A stretch of DNA of 64,000 nt from Vombatus ursinus (GCF_900497805.2 NW_020954590.1:87694916-87758915), one strand, 5' to 3'; counted from the first letter of the stretch, positions 49,569-62,550 are shown. Notes: generated by a model not told the origin, from the sequence alone. Made by a program: numbers and translations.

Positions 49569-49949
49569 AAAAATTAATTTAACAGAGCAAAATGCTGCTT
49601 TAAAAAAGACATTCTTCACAGTCAATATTTCAGAGTAATTCAAGAAACAACAGATAAACCTCATTAATGATATTCTGATCATAAGCATCACGTGAGATAT
49701 AAAACTTCAAGATTATTAGAGATGAAACAGCTCTTAAGAGTAAATTTGAAAATATGAGCCTGAAGATAATCAGAGAAGTTAGGCCAATTCAAGAGTTACC
49801 CTACAAAAAAGACATGAGGTCCAGGCATAATCACAAGAAAACTGTATCAATATTTTAAGCAATTAACTCTTATTATTATGCAGAATGTTTCAAAACATGC
49901 TGATCATACATAGACTACTCACCTTATTTTATAAGGCAAATATGGTTTT

Positions 49950-51120
49950 GATGCTTAAATTCAATGAAAACAAAACCAAGATAACCAAATTACTAATTTA
50001 ACAAAAAATACTAAATAAAGTATTCACATAGAATATAGCAATACACCTCCAAAAATTATCCACCACATGCCAAGGCAAGATTTATAAATAACATCAAGGG
50101 TGGTCTAATACCAGGAAAACAATATAATAAATTCTAATATTGTAAGAAAAATTGAAGACTACATGATATACTAGACACAGAGAAAGTTTTTCACGAAATG
50201 CACAACTCATTTGTTTTAATAAATCTTTCCTTAATACAATAAAAAGTATACATTTTTGAAACCATAAACTAATATTACATGAAACACTTGAAGTATTCTC
50301 ATTAAGACCTTTATTTCTTCATTTTGACATTGTTTTGGAAGTTTTATCAAGAGTAATTATGTACGAAAAAGTACTGGCAACCAATAAGCCAAAAAATAGA
50401 TATCTATGTAGATGACAAGACTGCATAACTGGAAAACTGTAGATAGGCAAGAAAAAAGTTAAGAGATAATAAATAACTTTGGAGAAGTAAGTAGCACAGA
50501 AAATAAATCCACAAGAAGTCATTTGCATTTCTATACACCACCACCAAGAGCAATATCCTTCACAAAAACCACAAAATGTATTTTTGGGAATTAGCTTCTA
50601 TACAAAGAACTTTAAAATGATTTTGATAAAATTTAAGGAAATACTGAAAAAATGAGAGAGATGTTTAGGTTAACACGGCATTGTTAAGCTTTTATTATGT
50701 GCCAGGTACTGTGCTATGCTCTGAGGATATAAACATAAACAAATAAAGAGTCTGTGGCTAGGCTACATAGTAGAGGCCTGGGCCCTGGCAAAACAGGGCA
50801 AAATTACTTCTTACGGTTGGGTTTCAAACAAATGATAATATTTCCCCAAACAAATTTACAGATTTAAAACACTATCAATAAAAATACCAACAGGCTCCAT
50901 TTCATGGAGTTAGATAAAATAATAACAATCTGATTTCAAAATACACTATAAAAAATTTTTTTAATCTGGTACTAGAAAAAGAATGTGAAACTAAAATAGT
51001 ATGAGAGAATAGAAAACCAAAAAACAAAATAAGTTGGTGGTTTAACAAAAACAAAAACAGAATGGAATCAATATTAAATGAAAACTTTAGAAACATAATT
51101 CACTACATGAAAGAGGGAAA
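49950..51120 (+). mobile_element. Old L1 LINE, reverse-transcriptase region of ORF2
   Basis: In broken frames the translation follows ORF2: an IHH(D)QVGFIPG-like stretch near 50050-50115 and a DAEKAFDK-like stretch near 50170-50200. GTCATTTGCATTTCTATACA (50519-50538) and GTATTTTTGGGAATTAGC (50578-50596) follow the ORF2 order. An antisense L2 terminus (TTTATTATGTGCCAGGTACT, 50690-50760) interrupts it. Confidence 0.65.
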
Positions 51121-51155
51121 AAAAAAAAAACTTAGGGATTCATACTTACACATAT

Positions 51156-51400
51156 GGTAGCTAGATGACATGGCGGATAGAGCGCCAGGCCTGGAATCAG
51201 GAAGGCTCATCTTCCTGAGTTCAACTCTGGCCTCAGACACTTATTAGCTATGTGACTCTGGGGAAGTCACTTAATCCTGCTTGCCTCAGTTCCTCATCTG
51301 TAAAATGAGCTGGATAAGAAGATGGAAAACCACTCTATTATCTTTGCCAAGAAAACTCCAAATGGGTTCTCAGAGATATGACTCAAACAAATGAACAACT
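51156..51400 (+). mobile_element. Mar-1-like SINE with RTE-type tail
   Basis: GGTAGCTAGATGACATGGCG, GGGGAAGTCACTTAATCC, CTCATCTGTAAAATGAGCTG and CCAAGAAAACTCCAAATGGG. Seven-base CACATAT repeats flank it (51149-51155, 51401-51407). Confidence 0.88.
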
Positions 51401-51539
51401 CACATATCATAGTACAACAAAGATTTATTAGATCAGTAATATAAAGGTTTTTTTTCAAAATAATATAAAGCCAGATAACATGTTTTTCTTCAATACAAAG
51501 AAGAACATTTTTATCAATAAAGAAAAAGAAATTACTGAA

Positions 51540-53130
51540 AATTTTAAAAATCAAAGAGTTTGATCATACTTTGATACTTCATTGAAGCTATGAGCTCATC
51601 AGCATGGATATTCCCTCCAATGATGCAAGTCGCAAGTCACAATTCACTAATGCTTTTTTTATTGTAGGCTAACACATCTTATCCACATCCTAGCCTCGAG
51701 AATCTTTCAAAAGGGATTCACCCAGTGATACTGCTGGTTATCAATAGAGTATAGAGTTAAAAATTGTCACTTGACCTGGCTACATGATCCTCCTTTTTTT
51801 CCAGTCACATACTTGGATATCTTTTATGCTATTTTTATGCAAATCATCCTTTGTAATATGCTACAACCTACTCAAATCCACCATAACTTTCTTTGTTGTC
51901 CTTCAAGTGACCTGCAACTTTAAATTTTTGGAGCTGAGGTATTTTCCATGTTTGAAAGCTATCTAGCAACATCAGAATAATACTGGTTTTTAAAAAAATA
52001 GATCTCTGTTAAAGAGATAAACTTGCAAATTCTCTCAAATACAACTTCTCAGATGTACTCTTCTTCAATTCAATTCTGTGTCTAATTTACTGTCCATACA
52101 CCATCTATATGGTCCGTCATGCATACATATACATATCACATAAACACTGATCAACTACCTCTCTAGGCTGTAAATCTAATCGCCCATCAAAAATCTGGTC
52201 AATAGGCAGTTTTTATCCAGTTGGTTTTTGCTCTGTAGATAGTTAGGCTATCACCTGAATGATCACAGATCTTAATAAATAGCTAGCATTTATATAGTGC
52301 CTACTAATGTGCCAGGCACTGTGCTAAGCACTTTACAATTATTATCTCATTTGATCCTAATAACAAACCTGGGAGACAAGTACTAATACTATCCTCATTT
52401 TATAGTTGAGGAAAATGAGGCAGGCAGAAGTTAAGTGACCTTCCCAGGGTCACACAGCTAGTAAGTTTCTGAGGTCCTATTTGAATTCAGTTCTTCTTGA
52501 CTCCTGGCCCAGCACTCTATCCACTGCACCACTCAGCCGCCTCTAGATATTATTAGAGGATCTGACATTATTTAGTGATGATTGAGGCAATTAAGCACAA
52601 TATCACCCACAGACAGGCTATCTTGAGGACCTTAAGATATATCTATAAGGAATCTTCCATTTGGCTTCTATCTTAGGAATATTCTATGACATAGTAAACT
52701 CCTTTGATGATTATACATCTCTTTTTTAATGCCTTGTTTGACATTTATGATCTAAAGGCCACAGAAGTTTTCTGTTACCATATCATCTTTGTATGAGAGC
52801 CACCTTGTTAAAGAGCGTCTAAAGAGGCATTTTACTCTTCCAAACCAAATGGTTTTTTGTACAGCACAGTGAGATACTGTGTTCCCTGAACCTTTCAGTT
52901 AATTGTTTGACTATAAAGATGTGGTTTGCTATAGAAAAATCATTCAAAAAAGTGTGCCTGCTTTCTTTTCATATTTTCATAATAATATACACTTCAACAC
53001 ATATAGATTAGTCTCAAAAGATTTTGGAGAAATGGAAAAGTAGTCTTAGGTGTCAGTAGTTATTGGAAAAAGTCCATTTTTTGGTAGTAATAATGCCATT
53101 TTCCCCAACTAATTGTTATCTTCATCTTTA
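51540..53130 (-). mobile_element. RTE-type LINE, antisense, split by a CORE-SINE
   Basis: The minus-strand translation near 52900-52850 gives ANHIFIVKQLTERFREH, like the RTE (D)HIFTIRQLIEK motif. Then comes a degraded DYKKAFD-like stretch (YKKPFGLEE), and near 52740 IINVKQGIKK, resembling the RTE INVKRGVRQG motif. This is the best evidence for the family in the window. Frames are broken many times. The extent left of 51800 is uncertain. Confidence 0.62.
52268..52546 (-). mobile_element. CORE-SINE (MIR-like) inserted in RTE
   Basis: TGTGCCAGGCACTGTGCTAA, GCACTTTACAATTATTATCT, GGTCACACAGCTAGTAAG, TATCCACTGCACCACTCAGC: full-length, reverse orientation. Confidence 0.9.
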
Positions 53131-53224
53131 AAAGACATTAAAAAATAAATCCTTCACGTCCTCCTCTTAAGTTGTGTTGCCTCCCACACAGACTTCCCTT
53201 GTGGGTTTGATGTACAAGGACAAA

Positions 53225-53815
53225 AAGGGTTTTGTTTTGTTGTGTTTTTTTACAACAAAAAAGCAGCATCTTTTAAATGAAAATAAAACAGGTTGGGAAA
53301 AAATATCTGCAGCAAATTATTTAGATTATAACACATTCCCCAATGAAGTCAAAATACTTCAATATAAAATTTAGAAGAAATACAAACTATTAATAACCCC
53401 ATGAAAAGATACCACATTTCCTCTCAACCAGAAATGTAAATCAAGACAATCTTAAGTTACCACTTTAGATCTAGTATAATGGCAAAAAAAAACCCCAAAA
53501 TGATGGAAGAACTCAATTTTGGTGGGACAACAGGGAAACAGAAGCTCTGATACATTGCTGTTTGGTTGTAGACAGGCACCAAAAATTCAAAGAACAATAT
53601 TACAATATACAACATGAATCAAAAACTGATCATTCCTCTTATCACTGCAACATTATTAGGAAGGATCTTATCTCAAAAACACTGTATATGCACAAAAAAT
53701 ATTTAAAGGCATTGTTTGTAATGGCAGAAAATTGCAAACAATCAGTATGCCCTACGATTGGAAAAAATGGCTGAATAAATTATAGTAAATTAGTATAATG
53801 GAGGATAAAAAAAAA
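53225..53815 (+). mobile_element. Old L1 LINE, ORF2 C-terminus
   Basis: The frame at 53562-53774 ends FKALFVMAENCKQSVCPTIG, clearly the ORF2 FIAALFVVAKNWK..GCPSIG region. Upstream AAATGTAAATCAAGACAATC is the EMQIKTT segment. The next element, an L2, begins almost at once. Confidence 0.8.
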
Positions 53816-53824
53816 ATAAACCCA

Positions 53825-55062
53825 CACCTCAGTTTTATTGGTTCTCCTCCTACCTATCTGACTGTCCCTTCTCAGTCTCCATGGCTGGATCTTCATCCAG
53901 GTGAGGTCCATTCAAAGTTGATGTCCCCCAGGATACTGTCTGGAGCCTTCTTCTCTCTCTCTAGTTTCACTTAGAGATCTCATCAGCTCTCATGAATTCA
54001 ATTATCTCTATGTTAATGATTCTTAGATCTACCTAACCAGTCCTAATTTCTCTCTTAACCTCCATACTCACATCTCCAATTATCTATTAGACATCTATCT
54101 CAAACTGGATGTTGGATACACATCTTAAATATCAACACATGCCAAAAACTGAACTCATTCTCTTTCCCCCTAAATCCCTTTTACTTCCAAACTTCCCTAT
54201 TACTGCCCAGGACACCACCATTCTACCTAGTCACCCAGGGTAGTAACCTGGCTGTCATCTTCAAATCCTCACTCTCTCACCTCCACGTCCAATCTGTTGC
54301 CAAGACATATCAACATTGCCTTTGTAATCTTTCTCATATATGCTCCTTTCTCTCCTCTGACACTGTCATCTCCCTGGTGCAGTCTCTCATCACTACATGC
54401 CTAGACCATACCAACAGCCTGCTGGTTAGTCTTCCTGCCTCAAGTCTCTTACCACTCCAGGCCATCCTTTTACTTAGCTGTCAAAGAGATCTTCCTAAAG
54501 TGCAAATCTGACCACAACACCCCTTAACCAATAAACTCCAGTGGCTCCCTATTGTTCCTAGGATCAAATACAAAATCCCCTATTTGACACTCAAAGTCCT
54601 TCACAACCTTGTCCCCTCCCACCTTTCTAATCCCTATACCTTACTTTCTACCTAACCAACATACAAACTCTGCAATCCAGTGACACTGGCCTCTGCACAA
54701 GACACTCCATCTCCTGACTCTGCATATTTTCACTGCTGTTCCCTAAGTCTGGAATGTTCTCCCTCCTTATCTCCTCCTCCTGCCTTCCTTAAATTCCCAA
54801 CTAAAATCCCACCTTCTACAAGAAGCTTTTCCTGATTTCCCCTTAAAGCTGGTACTTTCCCTTTGTTGATTGTCCCCAACTTATCCTTTATATATCTTGT
54901 TTGTACATAGTTGTTTTCCTTCTGTCTCCTCCATCAGACTGTGGAAATCCTTGGACATAAGGATTTTTTTTGCCTCTTTTTTTTTTTTGCATCACCAGTG
55001 TTTAGCACCATGCCTGGAACATAGTAGGCAACTAATAAATACTTAGTAATTGAATGACTGAC
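53825..55062 (+). mobile_element. Long L2 LINE copy
   Basis: Begins in the RT region, reading WFSSYLSDCPFSVSMAGSSS, then DVPQDTVWSLL (cf. GVPQGSVLGPLLF). It passes through TCATCTTCAAATCCTCACTC, CTCCAGTGGCTCCCTATTGT and TTCTACAAGAAGCTTTTCCT, and ends at ATAAATACTTAGTAATTGAA. The reading frame is broken. At about 1.24 kb it is one of the longest L2 remnants here. Confidence 0.9.
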
Positions 55063-55585
55063 AGAGAGTTTATAACTGTGAAATCCCAGGTCCAGTCATT
55101 ATCTCTCTCCATCATAGATGAAACAGGAAAACAAATTTTCAGCTACATAAAAGGGCAGTTCACAGATTCTCCTCTGAGAGGTAAAAGAAAAAAAAAACTT
55201 GGGGCATTAAATTCTATCCTGTAATTGAGAGGGTAAAAAAAACAAAAACAAAAACAAACAAACCAACAAAAAAACTTAGGAGGAATTAGTTCCATCCTGT
55301 GAGGGCAAAAAGAAACATTTGATGGAATATTTTCACCTTTGGGTATTTATGAAATGAATGTAATCAAAAAGAACACCAGGAAGATAATTACAGCTTATAT
55401 GTCAACATCTGTTCTAGAAGACAAAGTAAAGAAATTCTAGAAAGAACCTGACAATTTTCTTGAAACCAAGCAAACACGGGCAAAAGTGGACACCCTCAAA
55501 AAGAGAGAATAAGAAAAATACAGTTTAGGTGTTTAAGAAAGCAATTAGAGGCTTAGAGATTACTCAGAAGTCTAATGTTGATATG
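55063..55585. other. Unassigned sequence with an imperfect internal duplication
   Basis: Two similar segments, TGGGGCATTAAATTCTATCC (55200) and TAGGAGGAATTAGTTCCATCC (55276), are separated by a (CAAAA)n-rich stretch at 55236-55275. No family recognised. Confidence 0.45.
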
Positions 55586-55598
55586 CAAATGAAGGCTT

Positions 55599-55748
55599 TC
55601 TTTTTTTTTTTGGTTACACAATGGGGTTAAGTGACTTGCCCAGGGTCACACAGCTAGTTAAGTGTTATGTGTCTGAGGCCACATCTGAACTCAGGTCCTC
55701 CTGAATCCAGGGTCAAAGCTGTAATCCACTGCACCACCTAGCTGCCCC
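55599..55748 (-). mobile_element. L1-mobilised tRNA SINE with target-site duplication
   Basis: The reverse complement starts GGGGCAGCTAGGTGGTGCAG and ends in poly(A) (poly-T at 55600). Flanks AAATGAAGGCTTTC (55585-55598) and AAATGAAGGTTTTC (55749-55762) differ at one base. Confidence 0.93.
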
Positions 55749-56899
55749 AAATGAAGGTTTTCTTCAAAAAGAGTGAAAAGCTAAGGAAAACTGAAAAATC
55801 ACACCAAAAAAAATATAAAATTGAATATATCTTAAGAGACAGGAAATCAATGGTTGCAACACAGGATTTATTTCAGAATCAGTTGTTTGCAGATTAATTT
55901 CAAGAACAATAAAAATATCAAATTAGAAGAAAAACCAAAGATAAGACAACATGATAGGTAATTAAAGAAGCCTTTTAAAACAAACCAGGAGAGAGCTGTT
56001 GATTCTGAAAACGAGAAATGGATAGGCTCAAGTTCTTAAAATCTAGCTCCCAGGTGCTCAGATTCCTTAAGAGTCTGGTTAGTATGGGGGATGTTCTAAT
56101 AAACCTTGTCTCTGGCTGAAGAAAAAAAAACCGGATAAAAGAAAAAGCATTGATTATTACCTTTTCTTAGAGAAGTTTAGCTGCCACAATGAATATAAAC
56201 AAACAAACAAAAAAAAAGCACAGAAACTATGTTGGAAAGTAAGTATTTCCTTACCAATAGAAAGAATTAGTGAAGGGCAATACCAGTATAAAAGTATGAG
56301 CTTTTTTTTTCTTTCTGCAAACCATGAGAGGAGAGTAACACAAAAATTACAAGCAATAGTAACACCACAAAAAATAGTAATTGGTAGGAAGAAAAATAAG
56401 ACTATGGAAAGTGTATCATAAAACTCATTTTATCCAGGATCATCCCAAGAGCTGATGAAGAATGGATATTAGAACTGAAGAAAAACACCAAAGAAGTACA
56501 ATAGAACAATTCTGCCATTGTTTCTGCAGTGATCCAGTCTCATCCTTGATAATGGTATTACTATATTTGAACTCTTCATTATTTCGGTATCAATTCTAAT
56601 TCATAAAAGTGACTATGCAAATAAGATAAAGTCAGCAATTGTGGCTAGACCTCTCTAAAAGCTTACAGATAGTCTTTGCTGAAAGCAACACAATTTTAAA
56701 GGCACAAACACATATGTCTGCTTTCCCATCTCTATAAAGCTGTTATGAGAACCATCTAATTATGCAGGGTTTATCCTTGATGAAAACATGAGAAGGGAAC
56801 TGGCAGTCTCTTTCAAAGTCTATTTTCTATAGCATCTTTAGAGTCATTATCTAAAAGGGATAGAGAATACCACGTCTGGCTGTGTTTATTATTTTGCAG

Positions 56900-57060
56900 A
56901 AGCACAGAATTTCCAAGTTGGAAGGTACAATCAATGGTCACCTAATTTAATCTGTTCCCAAAAGGGAATTCTTAAACAACATTCCCAACAAGTGGTTATG
57001 CAGCTTTTGCTTGAAAGGCCACCAATGCAAGCTATCTCACAAAGCAACACCTAAGACAAC
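56900..57060 (-). mobile_element. L3/CR1-like 3' fragment
   Basis: TTTCCAAGTTGGAAGGTACA, CAACAAGTGGTTATGCAGCT and TTTGCTTGAAAGGCCACCAA resemble the antisense 3' region of CR1-clade LINEs. Confidence 0.5.
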
Positions 57061-57229
57061 CATTTGTCGATTACAAACAGCGAGTATAGCAACAATCTTA
57101 AAAGCTGCCATCAAATAGTGTTTCCGTTTGACAAATACAGTGTTTCATTATTTGTTAGCAGGCTAAAATGATATTAATTTCATAATAGATATAATAACGA
57201 AGATAACAACAAATCAACAATCCTCTGGA

Positions 57230-57330
57230 GCAGGGGTGTCAAATTCAAATAGAAATGGAGGCCACTAATCAGAACATTAAGAATCCAAGCTGGCTGTATA
57301 TAGACACAGTTTTAAAATGAAAAGGAGTGT
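57230..57330 (+). mobile_element. Possible hAT-like non-autonomous element end
   Basis: GCAGGGGTGTCAAATTCAAA resembles the terminal inverted repeat of short mammalian hAT-type elements (CAGGGGTGTCAAAC...). The other terminus was not found. Confidence 0.4.
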
Positions 57331-57739
57331 TATGTAACTACAAAGGAGTTCTCAGTAATAATTTAGCCAAAGAGCCTTTTGAACTTTGGTATGAAGACTC
57401 TATAGTTGCAAAAAAAATACAGGCAGATTTCAAGTATATAGCATACTTGCAGAGTTCAGCTTTGCCCTGGTCCAATTTATTACAATTATGAACTTTCTCT
57501 TGTGCTTTACACAGGTTGACTTCTTAGTAAGCTAAATATTCTCTTAGCCTCTATCTTTAAGGAGCATTTTCTTGCTATTTATTCAGTCAATCCCAAGAGT
57601 CAGGCTAACACTGCTCTCCTTTGACAACCCAAGCTTGCTATCCTATTTTCACCACACCCTAGGGTCAGAATCTCCATAATTAGACACTCTTTAATCCTAC
57701 GATATTTTTTTAAAATGGGTACTCATGTTCTTTTGAAGT

Positions 57740-57792
57740 TTCATCTTTATCTTTGTATCCTTAGTGTCTAATAAATACTTGTTAAATGAAGG
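57740..57792 (+). mobile_element. L2 3' end fragment
   Basis: TTTGTATCCTTAGTGTCTAA then TAAATACTTGTTAAATGAA. Confidence 0.5.
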
Positions 57793-59227
57793 GAAAAAAT
57801 ATTTAAGATACCTTTAATAATACTTTTCATTATTAGCACCCTTTTCTTTTTCTAAATACTGATATCTTTTTTAGATCACATTTCCTTCTGAATCTCTCAT
57901 CTCCTCACCTCCTAGGGAGCCATCCTTTATAATAAGGAATAAGATGGAGGAAAAAAAAAGTTCAGCAAAATCAATCAGCACACTGAAAAGGTCCAACATG
58001 ACATGCAATGTTCCAATTGTTTTGTTGTTTTTGTTCAACTTATATTATTGTAGTCATCATGTATATTGTTTTCCTGGCTCTGCTTACTTCATTTTTATCA
58101 CTTCATGTAAGTCTTCCCATGTTTTGTTTTCATGTTCATCATTTCTTAGAGTACAACAATTTGTTTTGGGGTTTAAGTAGCTTTCTTTTTTTGTCAATGA
58201 TGTCCTTGGAGTATGTGCCTAACAGTGACTATCTGAGTAAGAGAGTATGGAGAGTTTAGGCACTTAATTTGCATAATTGAAAGGTACTTTCCAGAATGGC
58301 TGTACCATTTCTGAGCCTTATCAACAATGAAAAGTATACCTTTTATCCATATTTCCTCCCCAAACTGATTATTTCTTTATTTTTTTCATCTTAACAATTT
58401 GCTGGGTGTGAAATGAAACTTCAAGGTTATTTTGATTTACATTTCTCTTACGATTAGCAATCTGGAACTCTCTTTCACAAGAATACACTCTGATAGTTAA
58501 AAATACACAATTCTGTTCAGATAACCATTCATTCATATTCTTTGACCATTTATCTATTTGAGAGAATGTCTTCTGGTCTCATAAATATTTTCAGATGTGT
58601 ATATATCTTTGTTATCAGATATTTGTAAGAGATATTTGATAGTTATTTTTTCCCACAGTTGACCATTTCCCTCCTTATCCTATATGCATTTTTTGAGACA
58701 AAAAACAAACAAAAAATGGGGAGGGAGGGTCCAATTTCATCAAGTAATCAAAATGATTTATTTTGTTTTTTAATTACTTCTATCTTTTATCTTGTTAAAA
58801 AAAAGTCACTATCTACTCATAGCTAGGAAATGTGTGTCATCTAATTCTCTTCTTTTTTCAAGGTATGATCTTTAATTCAAGTCATAAATCCATTTTGAAT
58901 CTGTGTCATATGGCAAAAGATATTGCCTAAACTTAATTTCTTTCAGGCTGCTTTCCATTTTTCCAAGTAGTTTTTAATCAAACACGGAATTCTTTCCCAG
59001 ATAATTTAAGTTTGGGGTTTACTCACTAGAATACCAGGTTCAGCTATTTCTGATTTTTCCTCCAGCTTTTAAAGTTGTTCTTTATTTCCTTGAGGACCAT
59101 TTTGTGATTGAATATTCAGATACTGGGTGGTGTTTTGGTAAATGGACTTTCAAGAATTTTATGCATTTGGCAGTTATTTTGATTGGGACTTCCATTTCTA
59201 TTAGTGCCTCCTTGATTTTGTTATATG

Positions 59228-59540
59228 GATGATTTATTAAGAACTTACTTTGCCAAGAGCTAGAGAGACAAATAGAAAAGGCCCTGTTCTCAAGGAGCTC
59301 ACATTCTAATAGGAGTGGGGGGTGGGGGAAGAAAACACATATGGAAGGCTTCAGCTCCAAGTCAGATGGAAAAGTCCTTTAGGGTACTATAGCAAAGCTG
59401 ATGTTAATACCTCTTCCCTGCCATTATTTAATGTTACTACTCCCACTGCTCCTGGATAGAGGGTCTAGAGTCCTTCACTATTCCCACCAGAGTCTGAGTT
59501 TGTGAAGGAAATGGTGATGGCTCAACTGGCATGGTACATG
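59228..59540 (-). mobile_element. L2-type 3' end with extra sequence, inside antisense L1
   Basis: GATTTATTAAGAACTTACTT and CTCAAGGAGCTCACATTCTA (antisense L2 end), followed by GGCTTCAGCTCCAAGTCAGA TGGAAAA, also seen at 9140-9170. L1 sequence resumes after about 59550. Confidence 0.6.
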
Positions 59541-60897
59541 CTGCCTCTTATTTATATAAAAATACTGTTTATTTCTGTGGGTTTATATTGTGGTCTGAAA
59601 CTGCTGAAGCTATTCTCTCAATTAGATTCTTTGTTGCTTTCCCCAGAATTTTCTAATTAAAGCATTATGTCATCAGCAAATACTGTCAACTTTTCTTGCT
59701 GAACATTACAAATTTAATTTCTTTCATTTATTGCTAGCATTCTGGAACTATGTCCAAGAAAAGTGGGAAAAGAGGGAATCCTTGGTTTATTCCTGTATTT
59801 ATAAGAAAAGGTTCTAGTGTCTTCCTGTTCTAGATAACCATTATTTTTAGCACTGGATACTTTTTATCTATTTTATTTTTTTTTTTAAAAAGATCCCTCT
59901 ATAGTTATACTTTGTTAGGTTTGGAGCACAAATAAGTGTTAAACTTTGTCAAAGGCTTTTTCTCATTCTATTAATTTTTTTTTAATGTTTCTGTTTTTAA
60001 TATTGCTTGCTTTCTCAATGTTGAACCATTAATTGCTGTATTCTTTTTCACAGGATTTTATTTTCAAATTTTCAATCAATATTCAGGAATGATATTGGTC
60101 TATAGTTCTCCATTATCTTTCTGTGGTTTAGGTATTAGGGCTTTATTTATCATATAAAAAGAGCATGGTAATATAAGAATTGTCCATTCTTCAAGTTTGA
60201 CAGAATCCTCGTGAAAATTCACCTTAGTAAATTTCCTTTGGTAGTTCCTTCACAACCAAGTCTATTCCTTTTTCTAATATTAGATTATAAGGTCTCTATT
60301 TGGTGTTGTTAGTTTGGATAGCTTCTATTTTTTAGAGTAATCAGTTTTGTTGGCACATAACTATCCATAGTAAGATTCTAATTATTAAAAAAATTTCTGG
60401 TTTTGTTGTGATTTCACTTTTTTCATTTATTTTGTTAACCTGATTTTTTTTACCTTCTATTTTTAATTAGGTAGACTAATTATTTTTCAGTTTTGTTAGC
60501 CTTTTCAAAAATTATTTTTTGGCCTTTTTTATCAGCTCTATCTTGGTCTTCAACTAATAAATTAAATGATTTTCATCTAATTCTCTAATTTTCAAAATGT
60601 CCTCTTTTGTGCTCATTTAGGATTTGATGACATTCTAATTGTTAAATGCATCTTTGACACATTATTCCCCTCTTTTAGTATGTTCTCCAATCATTGTCTT
60701 TCACAATTATTGTTCCCATGATACATTCTTTCATCCACTCCTTACTTAGGATTTCATTAAGTCTTCAGTCAGGGCTATCTTTTATTTAGGCTCTTAGAAT
60801 AAATGCATTTATTGTATTGTCATCTGTAATGGCTCCTTAGTATTTCTGCCTCTTCACGTTTATTTGCAATTTCTCTGTGCCCTAATACATGGTCTGA

Positions 60898-61048
60898 TTT
60901 TTTTTTGGGGGGGGGGCCCCTAGGCAATGGGGTTGACTTCCCCAGGATCACATATCTAGTAAGTGTCAAGTGTCTGAGGCCTGATTTGAACTCAGGTCTT
61001 CTTGACTCCAGGGCCGGTGCTCTATCTACAGAGTCACCTAGCTGCCCC
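60898..61048 (-). mobile_element. L1-mobilised tRNA SINE inserted in antisense L1
   Basis: The reverse complement starts GGGGCAGCTAGGTGACTCTG. The poly(A) is at 60900-60906, followed by a G-run where the tail meets the body. Flanks GTCTGATTTT at 60892 and 61055 form the duplication. Confidence 0.9.
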
Positions 61049-61639
61049 TAAAGTCTGATTTTGTAAAGATTCCAAGTGCTGCTAAGATTTTGTGTATTCC
61101 TCAACAGTACCATTCAGAAGGTACTATAAATCTTTTAGTTTTAATTCTTTAACAGTTTGTTCAATTTTATATTTTTCCTTTTTTCTTTCTTTTAGATTTG
61201 TTCAACTCTGTAAGAGAAACCCTCACATCTTCTCTTATTGCATTGCTATGACATTTTGCAATTCAGTTCATCTTTCTTTCATGAATTTAGATGTTATGCC
61301 TTCTGGAGAATATAAGTACAACATTTTATTGGCCTATTGTCTATGTTTCCTTTCCATGTAATGTAATTTCTTTAGCTGTTAATAAAATATAATTTCATTT
61401 TTGCTTTATCTGATACCATGATTTACAACTCCTACTTTTTTGGACTTACCTTATGCACAGTAAATTTTGTTTCAGCTTCTCATCAATCCTATGCAAGTCT
61501 TTGTTTTTTTAGATGTGTTTCTTATAAGCAATAAATTGTACAGTTTTGTTTTCTTATCCACTCTGCCACTTGTCTTCTATCTCTCCTACCTTTTGTGGCT
61601 AAATTCCTTCAATTAGTTCTTCATATTCTCTTCTAAATT

Positions 61640-62550
61640 CTCTGCCATCTATCTTCCAACCTCATCATCCACCTGGGCCTGCTTCTCCAAAATTACCAAT
61701 GATCTCTTATTTGCACAAACTAATGGCCGTTGTTCAATGTGAATCCTTTTTTAACCTCTCTGTAGCATTTGCCACTGTCGATCACCTTCTCCTGTATACT
61801 CTCTCCTCTTTAGTTTTTTGAGACATTGTTTTCCTCCTGTTCTCCCCTCCATCTTTCTGACCCCTCCTTTTCTGTCTCCTTTGCTGATTTATCATCTGTG
61901 TCATGCCCACTAACCTTTTGGACATCTCAAACTGGATGTCTTTGAGGCATCTCAAACTCATAATATCTAAACCAAAACAGAATGTATTACCTCTTCTCAA
62001 AAAAACTCTTTTCTTCTGAACATTCTTAATACTCTAAAGGGCACCATAATCTTCCCAGTCACCCAAGCTCACAGAGTCTTGTTCTCACTCACACCACATA
62101 TCTCTTGCCAAATCCCATCATTTCTACATTCAGAACATCTCTTATACGTGTCCCCTTCTCTCCACTCAGAAAGTCACAACTCTAGTTCAGGCCCTCATCC
62201 CCTCTCACCTAGCCTATGGCAATGGCTTACTAACTGGTCTTCCTGGCTCATGTTTTTTCTCCACACCAATCCCAAGCCAACCCCTCTACTCAGCTGCTAA
62301 GATGATTTTCCAAAAGTATAAGTCTAACCATGACACTTCCCTCACCATACCACTCAATGAGCTCCAGTGGTTCCCTATTACCCCTAGTATGGAACAGAAA
62401 CTCCTTTGTTTGCCATTTAAAGCTCTTCATTATCTGGCACTGTCCAAACTTTCAACACATGTTTGTTTATACCACATCCTATGCCTAGAATGTCCTCCTC
62501 ACAATCTCTGCCTGTTAAAATCATATCTATCCTTCAAGGTCTAACCCATC
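61640..62550 (+). mobile_element. L2 LINE copy, RT region to near 3' end
   Basis: Starts around CTCCAAAATTACCAATGATC, then reads AFATVDHLLL (cf. L2 AFDTVDHPLLL). Further blocks are ATCTCAAACTCATAATATCT, CTCCAGTGGTTCCCTATTAC and TTAAAGCTCTTCATTATC. The 3' terminus itself is missing. Confidence 0.85.

Larger units (their letters stand above)
57850..61600 (-). mobile_element. L1 LINE, almost the whole ORF2, antisense, with two later insertions
   Basis: The minus strand follows ORF2 from its endonuclease start (near 61500, antisense of the region whose sense copy is at 34330) to the zinc-knuckle and 3' UTR near 57900. ATTGGCCTATTGTCTATG..., TTTCTTATAAGCAATAAATT and CAGCAAATACTGTCAACTTT are antisense ORF2 blocks. 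An L2-type segment (59228-59540) and a SINE (60898-61048) split it. Frames are heavily broken. Confidence 0.75.

Noticed and set aside
55063-55330. Short similar units as a CRISPR-like array
   Set aside because: Only two imperfect copies, A-rich spacer, vertebrate genomic context.
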